From contig NZ_MPZM01000012.1 in assembly GCF_002936955.1 (NCBI RefSeq), positions 27,310-91,309 on the forward strand: DNA of 64,000 nt. Reading direction: 5' to 3'. A model generated the notes under the pieces. That model ran no database searches and was not told the DNA's origin. It was given only the letters and a program-made list of their open reading frames with translations. Source of the DNA: Oceanisphaera arctica. GTDB lineage: Bacteria > Pseudomonadota > Gammaproteobacteria > Enterobacterales > Aeromonadaceae. Below, piece after piece: positions 29,444-38,626 of the stretch. A program made the translations under genes and the position numbers. The stretch's first letter is position 1. Each line of letters opens with the position of its first letter.

Positions 29444-29620
29444 ATGAGCTGGAAACACAGGCTACAGGCGGTGGTGGCGGCGTTGTTTGGCGTGCAGTCA
29501 CAGCAGAACCGGCAACAGCAGTTCAGCGGCAGCCCCTGGCCCTATCTGGGCCTGGGAGCGCTTGCCATCGTCGGGCTGGTGGTTATCTTGCTGCTGGTGG
29601 TACGGCTGGTACTGGCGTGA
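29444..29620 (+). CDS. DUF2970 small membrane protein
   Basis: The 58-residue protein has a short cytoplasmic part, WKHRLQAVVAALFGVQS, then one membrane helix (GLGALAIVGLVVILLLVVRL). This is the pattern of DUF2970. GAGGAC precedes the ATG. It lies on the plus strand between dam and rpe, ending 1 bp before the dam stop, and so splits the usual dam-rpe run. Confidence 0.75.
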   Translation: MSWKHRLQAVVAALFGVQSQQNRQQQFSGSPWPYLGLGALAIVGLVVILLLVVRLVLA

Positions 29621-29621
29621 G

Positions 29622-30467
29622 TCAGGGCTTCTCTGCCAGAGTCTCGAGGGTGAACAGGGCCAGTAGCTCGTCCACTTTCTTGCGATTGTGCGCATGACGG
29701 CTGATGGTGCGCTTGACCGCCACCACATCCAGATCTGCATCGCGATACAATTCACGAGTCAGCGGAATATCATGATTGCTGATCAGCACAGGCACACCAC
29801 GGGCTGCGGTTTCCCGCGCCAGTCGAGCCAGAATAGCCTGATCGTCCAGAGTAAAACCGTTGGCGGCATAGGTGGTAAAGCTGGCGGTGGACGATAACGG
29901 CGCATAAGGTGGGTCACAGTAAAACACCTGATCCGCACTAGCCTGGGCAAACACCTCGGTGTAGCTCTGGCAGACGAAGGTGGCTTTCTGGGCTTTCTCG
30001 GCGAAGAACCACAGTTCCCGCTCGGGAAAATAAGGCTTTTTGTAGGCACCGAACGGTACATTGAAACCGCCTTTCTTGTTGTAGCGGCAGAGGCCGTTAT
30101 AACCATGTCGGTTCAGATACAGGAACAGCAGGGCTCGCCGGTAGATATCCCGCTCCTGATTAAAATCGACACGAAAGTCGTAATAGGTGGTTTTGTCGTT
30201 GTTGGCGGCGGTAAACAGAGCGGCTGCATCGCGGATAAAGGCATCCGGCCGGTTTTTGAGCAGCTGATAAAGATGGATCAGATCCGCATTGATATCGGCC
30301 AGCACATAGGCTTCAAACTCGGAATTAAGAAATACCGAGCCTGCGCCTACAAAGGGTTCCACCAGTACTCGGCCTTCGGGTAGACGTCGATTGATGCTGT
30401 CTACCAGGCCGTATTTACCGCCGGCCCATTTCAGGAATGCCCGAGTTTTAGTCATTGTCGTCATCAA
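29622..30467 (-). CDS. dam: DNA adenine methyltransferase (GATC)
   Basis: Dam methylates adenine in GATC and acts in mismatch repair and replication timing. The 281-residue protein has the N-terminal FLKWAGGKYGLV, the SAM motif VEPFVGAGSVFLN and the catalytic DPPYAPLS. These are in the Dam-type order. The start is uncertain: ATG codons occur at residues 1, 2 and 5. The gene is 49 bp after damX. Confidence 0.95.
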   Translation of the reverse strand: MMTTMTKTRAFLKWAGGKYGLVDSINRRLPEGRVLVEPFVGAGSVFLNSEFEAYVLADINADLIHLYQLLKNRPDAFIRDAAALFTAANNDKTTYYDFRVDFNQERDIYRRALLFLYLNRHGYNGLCRYNKKGGFNVPFGAYKKPYFPERELWFFAEKAQKATFVCQSYTEVFAQASADQVFYCDPPYAPLSSTASFTTYAANGFTLDDQAILARLARETAARGVPVLISNHDIPLTRELYRDADLDVVAVKRTISRHAHNRKKVDELLALFTLETLAEKP

Positions 30468-30516
30468 AGCCTAACCGGTGAGGGGCGCGCATTGTAACCG
30501 CAAGCCAACCTCATGA

Positions 30517-31851
30517 CTATGGTTTGACTTCTTTTTGCACCTGAGCAAAGGGTTTGGGCCAGGGCTTGGCCGCCTGCAGATCGGTTGACAGCACGCCGAT
30601 GGCCCGTCGTGCCTGCTGAGGCGAGTCGAAATCGCCAAACACCAGTACAAACCAGGGTTGTCCGTTGATGATGCGTGGATAGACCCAGGCCGGCGTCAGG
30701 GTATGACGGAATGCCAGCTTCTCCAACCCGGCCCGGTCACGCCCGGCCATCAGCTGCAGGGTATAGCGTCCGCCCGGCTTTTGCATCAGCGCCGACAGCT
30801 GGCTCAGCCCCTCGGTTTTGGCCGGTTCCCGTGTTGCCGATGTAGCCGGTTTTGCCGATGGCTCAGTACCTGCCTTGCGCTGCATCAGCTTGCTGACCAC
30901 CTGATCTTCGATCACCACACGTTCTTTGTCGCTGTCGTCCGGAGACTCCGCAACGCGGGTATTGATGGCCGGTGTCTCGGGCAATGATTCGGCCGGCCAT
31001 TCCCGCACCTGACTATCGCCCGATGGCGTTAACGCCTCGGCATAGGGTACGGGAGCCGGTAACGACAACTCTCTTTTCTGCCCGAAGGGCTGGGCCAGTT
31101 CGGAGGCCGGCTTCTCGGAGCTACTCAGCAGGAGGACGATAATAATCAACAGCACCACCACGATCAGGGCGGTGAGCAGCATTTTGACTGACTTCTGCTC
31201 CAGCAACTGGAGATAACCTTGTGTTTTCATCTGCGGCTCCATCGTGTCAATCACATCGTCGGGATACTGAATCTCATGCGATGTGGCGGGGGGGGACTGA
31301 TATCCTGGCGCTTGCCATAAATCCTTCTTCTCCGCCTCTGTCAACGACGGCACATCCACTTTAAACACCTGAGATCTCATCTCATCATCGAGCTGCTGAC
31401 GAAGCTGTCTGGCCCAGTCAGCCGAACCCAGCAACACCATGAAGGGCCTAACCGAAGCAGATAACGCCAGATACAGCTGCACCAGCTCCTGCAGCAAAAT
31501 GTCGGTCAGCCATTCGGCATTATCCACTACCAGCAATCGCTTGTGCTGATTGGTCGGCAGCAGCCTGGTCATCGTATCGGGTAGTGAATCGTCGGCATCG
31601 AATACCGCTCCCGGAAACCAGCTGCCAAGCAATACATCGCGAAAACGGGCATGACTGTCGAGCGCTTTCGCATCAAGCTGCGTGGGCAACATCAAGGTCG
31701 TTTCTTCGATCAACCTATCGACCAGATGAGACTTGCCGGCGCCTTGTGGGCCGGTGAGCAGAATAAAATCGGTATCGAGGCGGGAAAGGTGCAGCAGCCG
31801 CGCCAGCAACTGCTGCTGAGAGGAAAAGAGAAGATTAACCGGGTCGGTCAC
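30517..31851 (-). CDS. damX: Cell-division SPOR protein DamX
   Basis: DamX is an inner-membrane protein that binds septal peptidoglycan through its SPOR domain. The 444-residue protein has an N-terminal ATPase-like domain with Walker [14 protein letters not shown] (residues 34-46). A single membrane segment follows ([20 protein letters not shown], around 225-245), then a Pro/Glu-rich linker and a C-terminal SPOR domain ([27 protein letters not shown]). It overlaps aroB by 4 bp. Confidence 0.92.
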   Translation of the reverse strand: MTDPVNLLFSSQQQLLARLLHLSRLDTDFILLTGPQGAGKSHLVDRLIEETTLMLPTQLDAKALDSHARFRDVLLGSWFPGAVFDADDSLPDTMTRLLPTNQHKRLLVVDNAEWLTDILLQELVQLYLALSASVRPFMVLLGSADWARQLRQQLDDEMRSQVFKVDVPSLTEAEKKDLWQAPGYQSPPATSHEIQYPDDVIDTMEPQMKTQGYLQLLEQKSVKMLLTALIVVVLLIIIVLLLSSSEKPASELAQPFGQKRELSLPAPVPYAEALTPSGDSQVREWPAESLPETPAINTRVAESPDDSDKERVVIEDQVVSKLMQRKAGTEPSAKPATSATREPAKTEGLSQLSALMQKPGGRYTLQLMAGRDRAGLEKLAFRHTLTPAWVYPRIINGQPWFVLVFGDFDSPQQARRAIGVLSTDLQAAKPWPKPFAQVQKEVKP

Positions 31852-32927
31852 GGCTTCCGTTCCGACACCACCTGAGCCAGCTGCTGCTCGGTGACATCGT
31901 CTACTACCTGGGCCCGGCCTATACCCACCGGCAGCACCAGCCGCAACTTGCCGGCCAGCACCTTCTTGTCACGCAGCATATGCGGTAGATAATGGTCGAG
32001 TTTCATCTCGCCGGGCCCCAGCACCGGCAGATGCGCCTTGATCAACAGGGCTTCTACCCGCGATACCTCGGCTACACTCATTTCACCGCGCAGGCGAGCG
32101 GTATGGCAGGCCTGCATGGTCCCGGCGGCCACCGCCTCGCCATGCAGCCAGTTACCGTAGCCCATTTCTGCTTCGATGGCATGACCGAAGGTATGGCCCA
32201 GGTTGAGCAAGGCGCGCACTCCGTGCTCCCGCTCATCGCTGGCCACCATTTCCGCCTTGATTTCACAACAGCGACGAATGGCATAGCCCAGCGCGTCGGC
32301 CTCCAGCCGTTGCAGCCGCTGCAGGTTCTGCTCCAGCCAGCTGAAGAAGTTGGCGTCCCAGATGATACCGTACTTGATCACCTCGGCCAGGCCGGCAGCA
32401 AATTCCCGCTCTGGCAGCGTTTGCAGACAGAGGGTATCGATCAACACCAGCTGGGGCTGATAGAAGGCACCGATCATGTTCTTGCCGAGAGGATGGTTGA
32501 CCGCGGTTTTACCGCCGACGGAAGAGTCAACCTGTGCCAGAAGGGTGGTCGGAACCTGAATAAAGGGGACTCCACGCTGATAACAGGCGGCCGCAAAGCC
32601 GGTCAGGTCACCAATCACGCCACCACCGAGGGCGACCAGGGTGGTGTCCCGACCGTGATTGCCGGCCAGCAGCGACCCCATCACCTGATTAAAGGTGTCC
32701 AGGGTCTTGAACTGCTCGCCATCGGGCAACACCAGTGATTCGACCTGCAGCGGTGCCAGCGCCGCCAACAGGGTATCGAGATACAGGGGCGCAACCACCT
32801 CGTTGGTGACGACCAGTACCTTGTTGCCCTTGACCATGTCCCGCAGCAGCGAGCCCTGTGACAGACTCCCTTCGGCAATAATAATGGGGTAGCTGCGCTC
32901 ACCCAGATTAACGGTTAACCTTTCCAT
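31848..32927 (-). CDS. aroB: 3-dehydroquinate synthase
   Basis: AroB makes 3-dehydroquinate in the shikimate pathway, using NAD and a divalent metal. The 359-residue protein carries [19 protein letters not shown], then [20 protein letters not shown] and [17 protein letters not shown] with the metal-binding His residues. Length is normal. It lies 14 bp after aroK and overlaps damX. Confidence 0.96.
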   Translation of the reverse strand: MERLTVNLGERSYPIIIAEGSLSQGSLLRDMVKGNKVLVVTNEVVAPLYLDTLLAALAPLQVESLVLPDGEQFKTLDTFNQVMGSLLAGNHGRDTTLVALGGGVIGDLTGFAAACYQRGVPFIQVPTTLLAQVDSSVGGKTAVNHPLGKNMIGAFYQPQLVLIDTLCLQTLPEREFAAGLAEVIKYGIIWDANFFSWLEQNLQRLQRLEADALGYAIRRCCEIKAEMVASDEREHGVRALLNLGHTFGHAIEAEMGYGNWLHGEAVAAGTMQACHTARLRGEMSVAEVSRVEALLIKAHLPVLGPGEMKLDHYLPHMLRDKKVLAGKLRLVLPVGIGRAQVVDDVTEQQLAQVVSERKP

Positions 32928-32941
32928 GGAGCTCCTGTCCG

Positions 32942-33460
32942 TTACAGGCCGATCAGTTCGGCTATCTGATTCGCTACCAGTTTGGCGCCCTGCTCGTCGG
33001 TGCGCACCACATAGTCGGCAATTTCCAGATACAAGGCGTTACGCTCGGCAGCCAGTCGCTCCAGCACTTCCTGCGGCGGCTCTTCGGTTTGCAGCAGCGG
33101 ACGACGCTTGTCTTTCTGTACCCGGGCCAGTTGCTTCTCTACCGGCGTTTCCAGATACACGACGATGCCACGGGCCGACAGCCGATTACGGCTTTCTTTG
33201 CTCTTGATGGAACCACCGCCGGTGGCCAGCACTATGCCCTGCAGTTCGCTCAGATCGTTGATCACCTTTTCTTCGCGTTGGCGGAAGCCTTCTTCGCCTT
33301 CGACATCAAACACCCAGCTGATATCGGCACCGGTGCGATGCTCGATTTCATGATCGGAGTCATAAAACTCCATATGCAGTTGCTGCGCCAGGTATTTACC
33401 AATGGTGCTCTTGCCCGCACCCATAGGCCCTACAAGGAAGATATTGCGTTTCTCAGCCAT
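32942..33460 (-). CDS. aroK: Shikimate kinase I
   Basis: AroK phosphorylates shikimate. The 172-residue protein starts [21 protein letters not shown] with the P-loop at once; an in-frame ATG at 33490 would add ten residues absent from E. coli AroK (173 aa). The shikimate-binding D34 region ([13 protein letters not shown]) and ATGGGSI are present. The gap to pilQ is 254 bp and holds an inverted repeat at 33677. Confidence 0.95.
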   Translation of the reverse strand: MAEKRNIFLVGPMGAGKSTIGKYLAQQLHMEFYDSDHEIEHRTGADISWVFDVEGEEGFRQREEKVINDLSELQGIVLATGGGSIKSKESRNRLSARGIVVYLETPVEKQLARVQKDKRRPLLQTEEPPQEVLERLAAERNALYLEIADYVVRTDEQGAKLVANQIAELIGL

Positions 33461-33676
33461 GTTATTCGAAATTCTCACAAACAAATGCACCTCACGAACA
33501 CCGCGAGGTAGAGGATGAACCCTTTACTTTCTGAAATTGGACGCCGGATTATCGCAACTGCGCCGGTCGCTGGCAAGGGTAACACCCGCCATGGAGCCAA
33601 AGTAGCCCGGAGCAAGGCACTGCCTCGCCATCTTGCTCTTGCGCCCATATTCCCGTTTTGGGTCTGTTTGGTGACG

Positions 33677-33704
33677 GCTTTGCCCCTGCTGGCAGGGGCA
33701 AAGC
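33677..33704 (-). other. 13-bp perfect inverted repeat after pilQ
   Basis: GCTTTGCCCCTGC (33677-33689) and its exact complement (33692-33704) are separated by two bases. It begins 11 bp downstream of the pilQ stop on the minus strand. No T run follows, so it is either a transcript 3'-end stabiliser or a weak terminator between pilQ and aroK. Confidence 0.5.
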
Positions 33705-33714
33705 GTCCTGGAGT

Positions 33715-35739
33715 TCAAATACTGTCGTGCACAATACGGGGGGTGACGAAGATAATCAACTCGCGTTTCTTATTGCTGTCACTCGTGGTTTTAAACAGCC
33801 GGCCCACTACAGGGATATCGCCCAGCAGGGGCACCTTGGCGACACTGCGCAGGATATTCTGCTGAAATATACCCCCCAACACAAGGGTTTCACCATCGTT
33901 GACCAGCACCTGGGTGGTGATTGACTGGGTGTTGATCGCCACCGCTTCCCCCCCCGTCGCCTGAGGTATGCGCTCGCCAATAGAGTCCTGAGTAATGGTC
34001 AAATCCAGCACTACCCTGTTATCTGGGGTGATTTGCGGCGTGACCTTGAGGCTGAGCACCGCATCCTGAAATTCGACCTGAGTGCCACCATCACTGGCGG
34101 AGGAAAACGGCACCTGGGTGCCCTGCTCTATCAACGCCGGCTTCTGGTTGGAGGTGGTCACCCTGGGGCTTGCGATAATCTCGGCTCGGTTTTCCCGCTC
34201 CAGCGCCGACAACTCCAGATCGAGCAGGCGACCGCCACCGAGCTTGGCTACCTGAAAGGCGATGTTACCTGCCGCCCCCGCCGCCGGTAGATTGACGTTC
34301 AGAGAATTATCATTTACACCGGCACGAATGCCTTCCAGGGTGCCGCTCACCGACTGCTGGTTGCTGCCGGAACTGCTGTCGTTACTATAACCCCAGCGCA
34401 CCCCGAAGGCCTCTTCGAAGCCGTCATCGATGGTCACCATGCGCGCTTCGATCACCACCTGCTTGATGGGAATATCGAGCAGAGACAGCATTCGTTTGAT
34501 GTTATCGATACTTTGCTGGGTATCCTTTATAACCAGCATGTTGGTTCTGTCATCCACAGCAATGGCGCCCCGTTCCGTCAGTAAACCGGTACTTTCATTG
34601 GTCAGCAGCGCCACCACATCCACCGCCTTGGCATAATTCACCTGCAAAAACTCGGTGACCAGCGGCGCCAGCACTTCCGTGGCCTGACGATTTTCCAGCA
34701 GCTGCTGCTCTTGCTGAGACAACTCCGCCGCCGGTGCTATCAATAAAATATTACCGTCCAGCCGCTTATCAAGCCCCCGCACCTGCAGTATGGTGTCCAG
34801 CGCCTGTTCCCAGGGTACGCCATCGAGGCGCAGGGTGAGGTTGCCCTGTACCGAGTCGGTGGTGACCAGGTTGAAATTATTGAAATCGGCGATCAGCTGC
34901 AACACGGTACGCACCGGAATATCTTGAAAATTCATCGAGATCGGCTTGCCGGTGTATTGTCGGCGTGTTTTCGCCGACGCATTCGCCGCCACCGGTTTGG
35001 CCAGCTCCAGCACAAACAAGCGCGCAGATTGATCGTAGTGATAATCGAAAGTCCCACTGGTGTCGACCATCAGCAGCACATCGCCGCCCTCCCGACGGCT
35101 GCTGACACGGTTGACCAGGGTGCCAAAATCGTTGACATCCAGCACCTGCAGCAGCGCATCGTCGATATGGGTATTGTGAAACTTGGCGGTCAACCGGTTA
35201 CCCTTGACCTGCATGTCGACTGCGGCGGTAGACTTGTCCAGCTGCACCAGCACCTGGCCCTGCCCATCGCGACCACGGCGAAAATCGATGCCGGTGATGG
35301 CATTGATCGCCCCCGGCGGCAGTACGGCTCCCTGACCATCCACACCGCTGACGCCCTCTCCCAGCAACAGCATCAGGCGATTGCCCTTGCGCTGTAACCG
35401 GTACGCCTGCATGGAGTCCATCATCAAGGCCACTTCCAGATTGGTGCCGACCCGACGTACATCCACGGAGCTTACGCCCTGTCGTTCGATGGGAAGCTGA
35501 TTTTCCGGTAATGCGGAGAAACCATCCGGGATTTGCAGCACCAGCCGATCCGGATTTTGGCGAACAACATCAGTTACCAGCAACGGGGGGGCGTCAAACT
35601 CCAGCTCCAGCATCAACTGTTCTCCTGCCAACGGATTCACCCGCAGGTTTTCCAGGCTAACGGCGGCCAGTAGCTGACCAAGCGGAGCCATGCTGAGTGC
35701 CAGGCCGCACATCAGCTTTATCACCATATTTCTTGTCAT
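33715..35739 (-). CDS. pilQ: Type IV pilus secretin PilQ
   Basis: PilQ forms the outer-membrane pore for type IV pili. The 674-residue protein has a signal peptide ending LGQLLAA, an AMIN domain (VSLENLRVNPLAGEQLMLEL), STN/secretin N domains (ISMNFQDIPVRTVLQLIADF) and the C-terminal secretin (VVIEARMVTIDDGFEEAFGV, LVLGGIFQQN). The chosen ATG (35739) has GGAG 6 bp upstream; ATG 35751 is the alternative. It begins 23 bp after pilP. Confidence 0.94.
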   Translation of the reverse strand: MTRNMVIKLMCGLALSMAPLGQLLAAVSLENLRVNPLAGEQLMLELEFDAPPLLVTDVVRQNPDRLVLQIPDGFSALPENQLPIERQGVSSVDVRRVGTNLEVALMMDSMQAYRLQRKGNRLMLLLGEGVSGVDGQGAVLPPGAINAITGIDFRRGRDGQGQVLVQLDKSTAAVDMQVKGNRLTAKFHNTHIDDALLQVLDVNDFGTLVNRVSSRREGGDVLLMVDTSGTFDYHYDQSARLFVLELAKPVAANASAKTRRQYTGKPISMNFQDIPVRTVLQLIADFNNFNLVTTDSVQGNLTLRLDGVPWEQALDTILQVRGLDKRLDGNILLIAPAAELSQQEQQLLENRQATEVLAPLVTEFLQVNYAKAVDVVALLTNESTGLLTERGAIAVDDRTNMLVIKDTQQSIDNIKRMLSLLDIPIKQVVIEARMVTIDDGFEEAFGVRWGYSNDSSSGSNQQSVSGTLEGIRAGVNDNSLNVNLPAAGAAGNIAFQVAKLGGGRLLDLELSALERENRAEIIASPRVTTSNQKPALIEQGTQVPFSSASDGGTQVEFQDAVLSLKVTPQITPDNRVVLDLTITQDSIGERIPQATGGEAVAINTQSITTQVLVNDGETLVLGGIFQQNILRSVAKVPLLGDIPVVGRLFKTTSDSNKKRELIIFVTPRIVHDSI

Positions 35740-35762
35740 AGCGCACTCCATGCCTATTGTTT

Positions 35763-36278
35763 TTATTTTGTTTCGGATAACACCAGTTGGGTTTCCCGGG
35801 TTTCCCAACAGCCTCTGCCATCGGGAATATGTTCTTTCAGAATCACTTCGTTGCCGGTGATCCTCACCACCTCTCCGTGATTAAGCCCCATGCGCTGTCC
35901 CATCCCCACCTGATGCGTCACCCCGTCCTGGGTACGGATCAGTGCCGATAGTCCCCGCTTGTCACCCAGGGTACCGCGCAGTGACAGATTATCGAGTGAA
36001 TAACGTTCAAGAGACTCCGCCGGCCGTTCCTTGTTCGGCAGCTCACAGTCTGCCGCCGAACTGCCCGGCTTCCTGGTATTTTCCGGTTGAGGATGTACGA
36101 AGGGGCTACGCTTCGAGTCCGGCTGATAGTCATCCGGCACAAACGCCTTGGCCGTGGGCGGTGGTTCAGGCGGCGCGACAGGACGAGCTTTCACTTCAGC
36201 CACATAATGGCTCAGATCCTCGCCATCGGTACACGCAGTCAACAGCAGCAGCCCTGTCAACAGGCACAAAGCTCTCAT
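35763..36278 (-). CDS. pilP: Type IV pilus lipoprotein PilP
   Basis: PilP links the PilN-PilO inner-membrane complex to the PilQ secretin. The 171-residue protein has a lipobox LTAC (Cys16) and a Pro-rich linker, then the C-terminal domain with YSLDNLSLRGTLGDKRGLSA and VGMGQRMGLNHGEVVRI. It overlaps pilO by 4 bp. Confidence 0.93.
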   Translation of the reverse strand: MRALCLLTGLLLLTACTDGEDLSHYVAEVKARPVAPPEPPPTAKAFVPDDYQPDSKRSPFVHPQPENTRKPGSSAADCELPNKERPAESLERYSLDNLSLRGTLGDKRGLSALIRTQDGVTHQVGMGQRMGLNHGEVVRITGNEVILKEHIPDGRGCWETRETQLVLSETK

Positions 36279-36859
36279 TTTGCCTCCTGCTCGTTATATT
36301 TGTAGGTCTTGGCCAGCATGGACATGTTCAGCTGAGCACCTCCGGCCTGGGACAGGCTGAAGTTGTCGATGATCACGATTCGCGGCAAGGCCGCCACATC
36401 GGCCACAAAGTGCCCAAGCTGATGATAATCGCCGCTGACGATGATGCGCATCGGCAGTTCGGTGGAAAACTCGCTCGGCCTTTCCGCCTCCCAGTTGATA
36501 CGCTCCAGACGCAGACCTGTGTCGGTTGCCATAAAGCTGATGTCGTCGAGCAGCCCGGCGATTTCCAGCGTGTTGGGCAGTTTGCGCAACTGGGCATTCA
36601 ACTCCGCCTGCAGCTCCGCCAGTTGAAGCTTGGAGCCGGGTAACCCGCCCGCGTGTCGCGCCTTCTCCTCGAAGGTGGTTTTCAGTTGTTCCTGCTGCAC
36701 CTTGCTGCTGTCCAGCCGGGTGAGGCTGTCTGTAATAAAAAAATAACCGACGGCACCGGCCAGAAGTACGCATATCAGGGCAATCGCAATGGCCTTGACC
36801 GGCCGCGGCCACTGGCCGACATTATCAAAGTCCAGTTCGTTCAGCTGTTGCAAGTTCAT
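36275..36859 (-). CDS. pilO: Type IV pilus alignment protein PilO
   Basis: PilO pairs with PilN in the inner membrane. The 194-residue protein has a membrane helix near residues 22-45 (VKAIAIALICVLLAGAVGYF), a coiled coil and a C-terminal ferredoxin-like domain with PSEFSTELPMRIIVSGDYHQ. It overlaps both pilN and pilP by 4 bp. Confidence 0.93.
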   Translation of the reverse strand: MNLQQLNELDFDNVGQWPRPVKAIAIALICVLLAGAVGYFFITDSLTRLDSSKVQQEQLKTTFEEKARHAGGLPGSKLQLAELQAELNAQLRKLPNTLEIAGLLDDISFMATDTGLRLERINWEAERPSEFSTELPMRIIVSGDYHQLGHFVADVAALPRIVIIDNFSLSQAGGAQLNMSMLAKTYKYNEQEAK

Positions 36860-37416
36860 TGGATCACTCCTGGTGTGTGTTCACGAACCTTTAGCTGCAT
36901 GGAAAACTGGCTCAGGGCGATGGGTTGCACATCACTGGCAAAAATGGAGCTGAGACGGGGATCATACAGCCAGTCACGACGCTCAACCTCGCGGATCATG
37001 TTGGCCACCCGAGGATAAGCTTCGGTTTTACCGACGATATCGATTTGGTTGTTGACCACATTAAGCGAGCTCAGATAAACCCCGGGCGGCACCAGCTCGG
37101 GCAACTGATTGAACAACCGCACCGACAGGTTACGCCGTTGCTGAAAACTGTCGATCAGGTTCATCCGTTCCAGCAGCTTGAGACGCTGTTCCCTGATGTT
37201 ACTCATCTCACCCAGTATCAAATCGAGTTTGGCTGTTTCGCTCTGCAAAAACTGATTCCGCTGCTGCTGTCGGGCTGTCTGCTGATTAATCCACATATTC
37301 GCCACCAGCATCACCGACACCGTTATCAAGGAGGCAACCGACAATATCACCATGAATTGTTTTTTCTGAGCTGCACGTACGCTTTCGCGCCAAGGTAACA
37401 GGTTTATATTGGACAT
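36856..37416 (-). CDS. pilN: Type IV pilus alignment protein PilN
   Basis: PilN connects cytoplasmic PilM to PilO. The N-terminal SNINLLPWRESVRAAQKKQF is the conserved PilM-binding peptide. A single membrane helix (residues ~23-43) and a periplasmic domain follow. The product is 186 aa and overlaps pilM by 13 bp. Confidence 0.94.
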   Translation of the reverse strand: MSNINLLPWRESVRAAQKKQFMVILSVASLITVSVMLVANMWINQQTARQQQRNQFLQSETAKLDLILGEMSNIREQRLKLLERMNLIDSFQQRRNLSVRLFNQLPELVPPGVYLSSLNVVNNQIDIVGKTEAYPRVANMIREVERRDWLYDPRLSSIFASDVQPIALSQFSMQLKVREHTPGVIQ

Positions 37417-38468
37417 GGGGTAAAACTCCTCAAGGCCAGCCCCAGCGCCGTGGTAAAGGCTGCCGCATCGGGGGGATTCTTCGACATACCGTTGAACAGA
37501 CGATCAAAATCCGGCTGCAGTACAGGCATGCTCAGTTCCTGCTGCAGTATCTGCGCCAGTTCCGCTAACTGACTGCCGCCGCCGCTGAGAAACAAGGCTG
37601 AGGGGGGCTTGTTACCGGAGCTGCTGCAAAACAGCTGAATATTACGCCGAATATGCTGCAGCAAGGTATTGATATGCAGCTGCTCGATATCCTCCCGGAT
37701 TTCGGCGGGAAAGGTATTGTCTACCTTGGCCTGTTCCACGCGGTCTGCCGGCATGTCACTCATTCTGGCCAGCTCCCGGCTCAGCTGAGCACCGCCGAAG
37801 TTCTGCAACCGACTGTAGATGACCTCTCCCTCCTCCATCACCACAAAGGTCAGGCATTCGGAACCGATATCCACCACCGCCAGCAGTCTGGCTTCGGTTT
37901 TTTCCGCCGCCAGGCAGGCATCAACTCCCCGCGCCAGTGCGTGCACACCGATATCCACCACCCGGGTCTGCCAGCCTGCCAGCTCCAGGGCACTGACGCG
38001 GCTGTTGATGCTTTCGGTACGGGCCGCACTCAACAGGACATTATCCCGTTCCGGATGGCTGGCATTGATACCGAGGCTTTCGTAATCCAGGCTGATTTCA
38101 TCGAGCGGAAAAGGAATATGCTGCTCGGCTTCGAGCAATATCTGTGTTTCCAGCTCCTCGTTAGACAAACTACGCGGCACCAGGATCGTCTTGGTCGTCA
38201 CACTACTGCCGGTCACAGCGGTCGCCACCCAGTCACAACGGCTGTTCAGCTGCCGCCGCAACAGCTTGAGCGCCATTACCACCTGATCCACATCCTGCAA
38301 CTGATGATCGACGATGCTGCCTTTGGGCGTGGGGACACTGGCCATCGCTTCGATCTCATACTGACCCGGTTTTCCTTTCAGGGCCAGGGCCTTGATGCTG
38401 CTCATGCCGAAATCGATTCCAATCATCCCTTGAAAATCTTTTCGTCTCTTCAGGTTCAACATAATCAT
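37404..38468 (-). CDS. pilM: Type IV pilus actin-like protein PilM
   Basis: PilM is a cytoplasmic actin-fold ATPase that recruits PilN. The 354-residue protein has IGIDFGMSSIKALAL (phosphate 1 motif), AVVDIGSECLTFVVMEEGEV and LFLSGGGSQLAELAQIL. It heads the pilMNOPQ operon and is divergent from mrcA across 158 bp. The start may be ATG 38468 or the ATG two codons later. Confidence 0.94.
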   Translation of the reverse strand: MIMLNLKRRKDFQGMIGIDFGMSSIKALALKGKPGQYEIEAMASVPTPKGSIVDHQLQDVDQVVMALKLLRRQLNSRCDWVATAVTGSSVTTKTILVPRSLSNEELETQILLEAEQHIPFPLDEISLDYESLGINASHPERDNVLLSAARTESINSRVSALELAGWQTRVVDIGVHALARGVDACLAAEKTEARLLAVVDIGSECLTFVVMEEGEVIYSRLQNFGGAQLSRELARMSDMPADRVEQAKVDNTFPAEIREDIEQLHINTLLQHIRRNIQLFCSSSGNKPPSALFLSGGGSQLAELAQILQQELSMPVLQPDFDRLFNGMSKNPPDAAAFTTALGLALRSFTPCPI

Positions 38469-38626
38469 CCATGTGTTTGTTATGATTGGTCTTGGTAATA
38501 ATATACAGACTCAAGCAAATCGCTAAGGTTATCGCAGTATAAAAACAAAGCGCTCGAATAACACCGCCGACACAGGATATACTTGCTCACTATTTGGTTA
38601 AAAATGATTTTTCAGGTGTTATCTTC

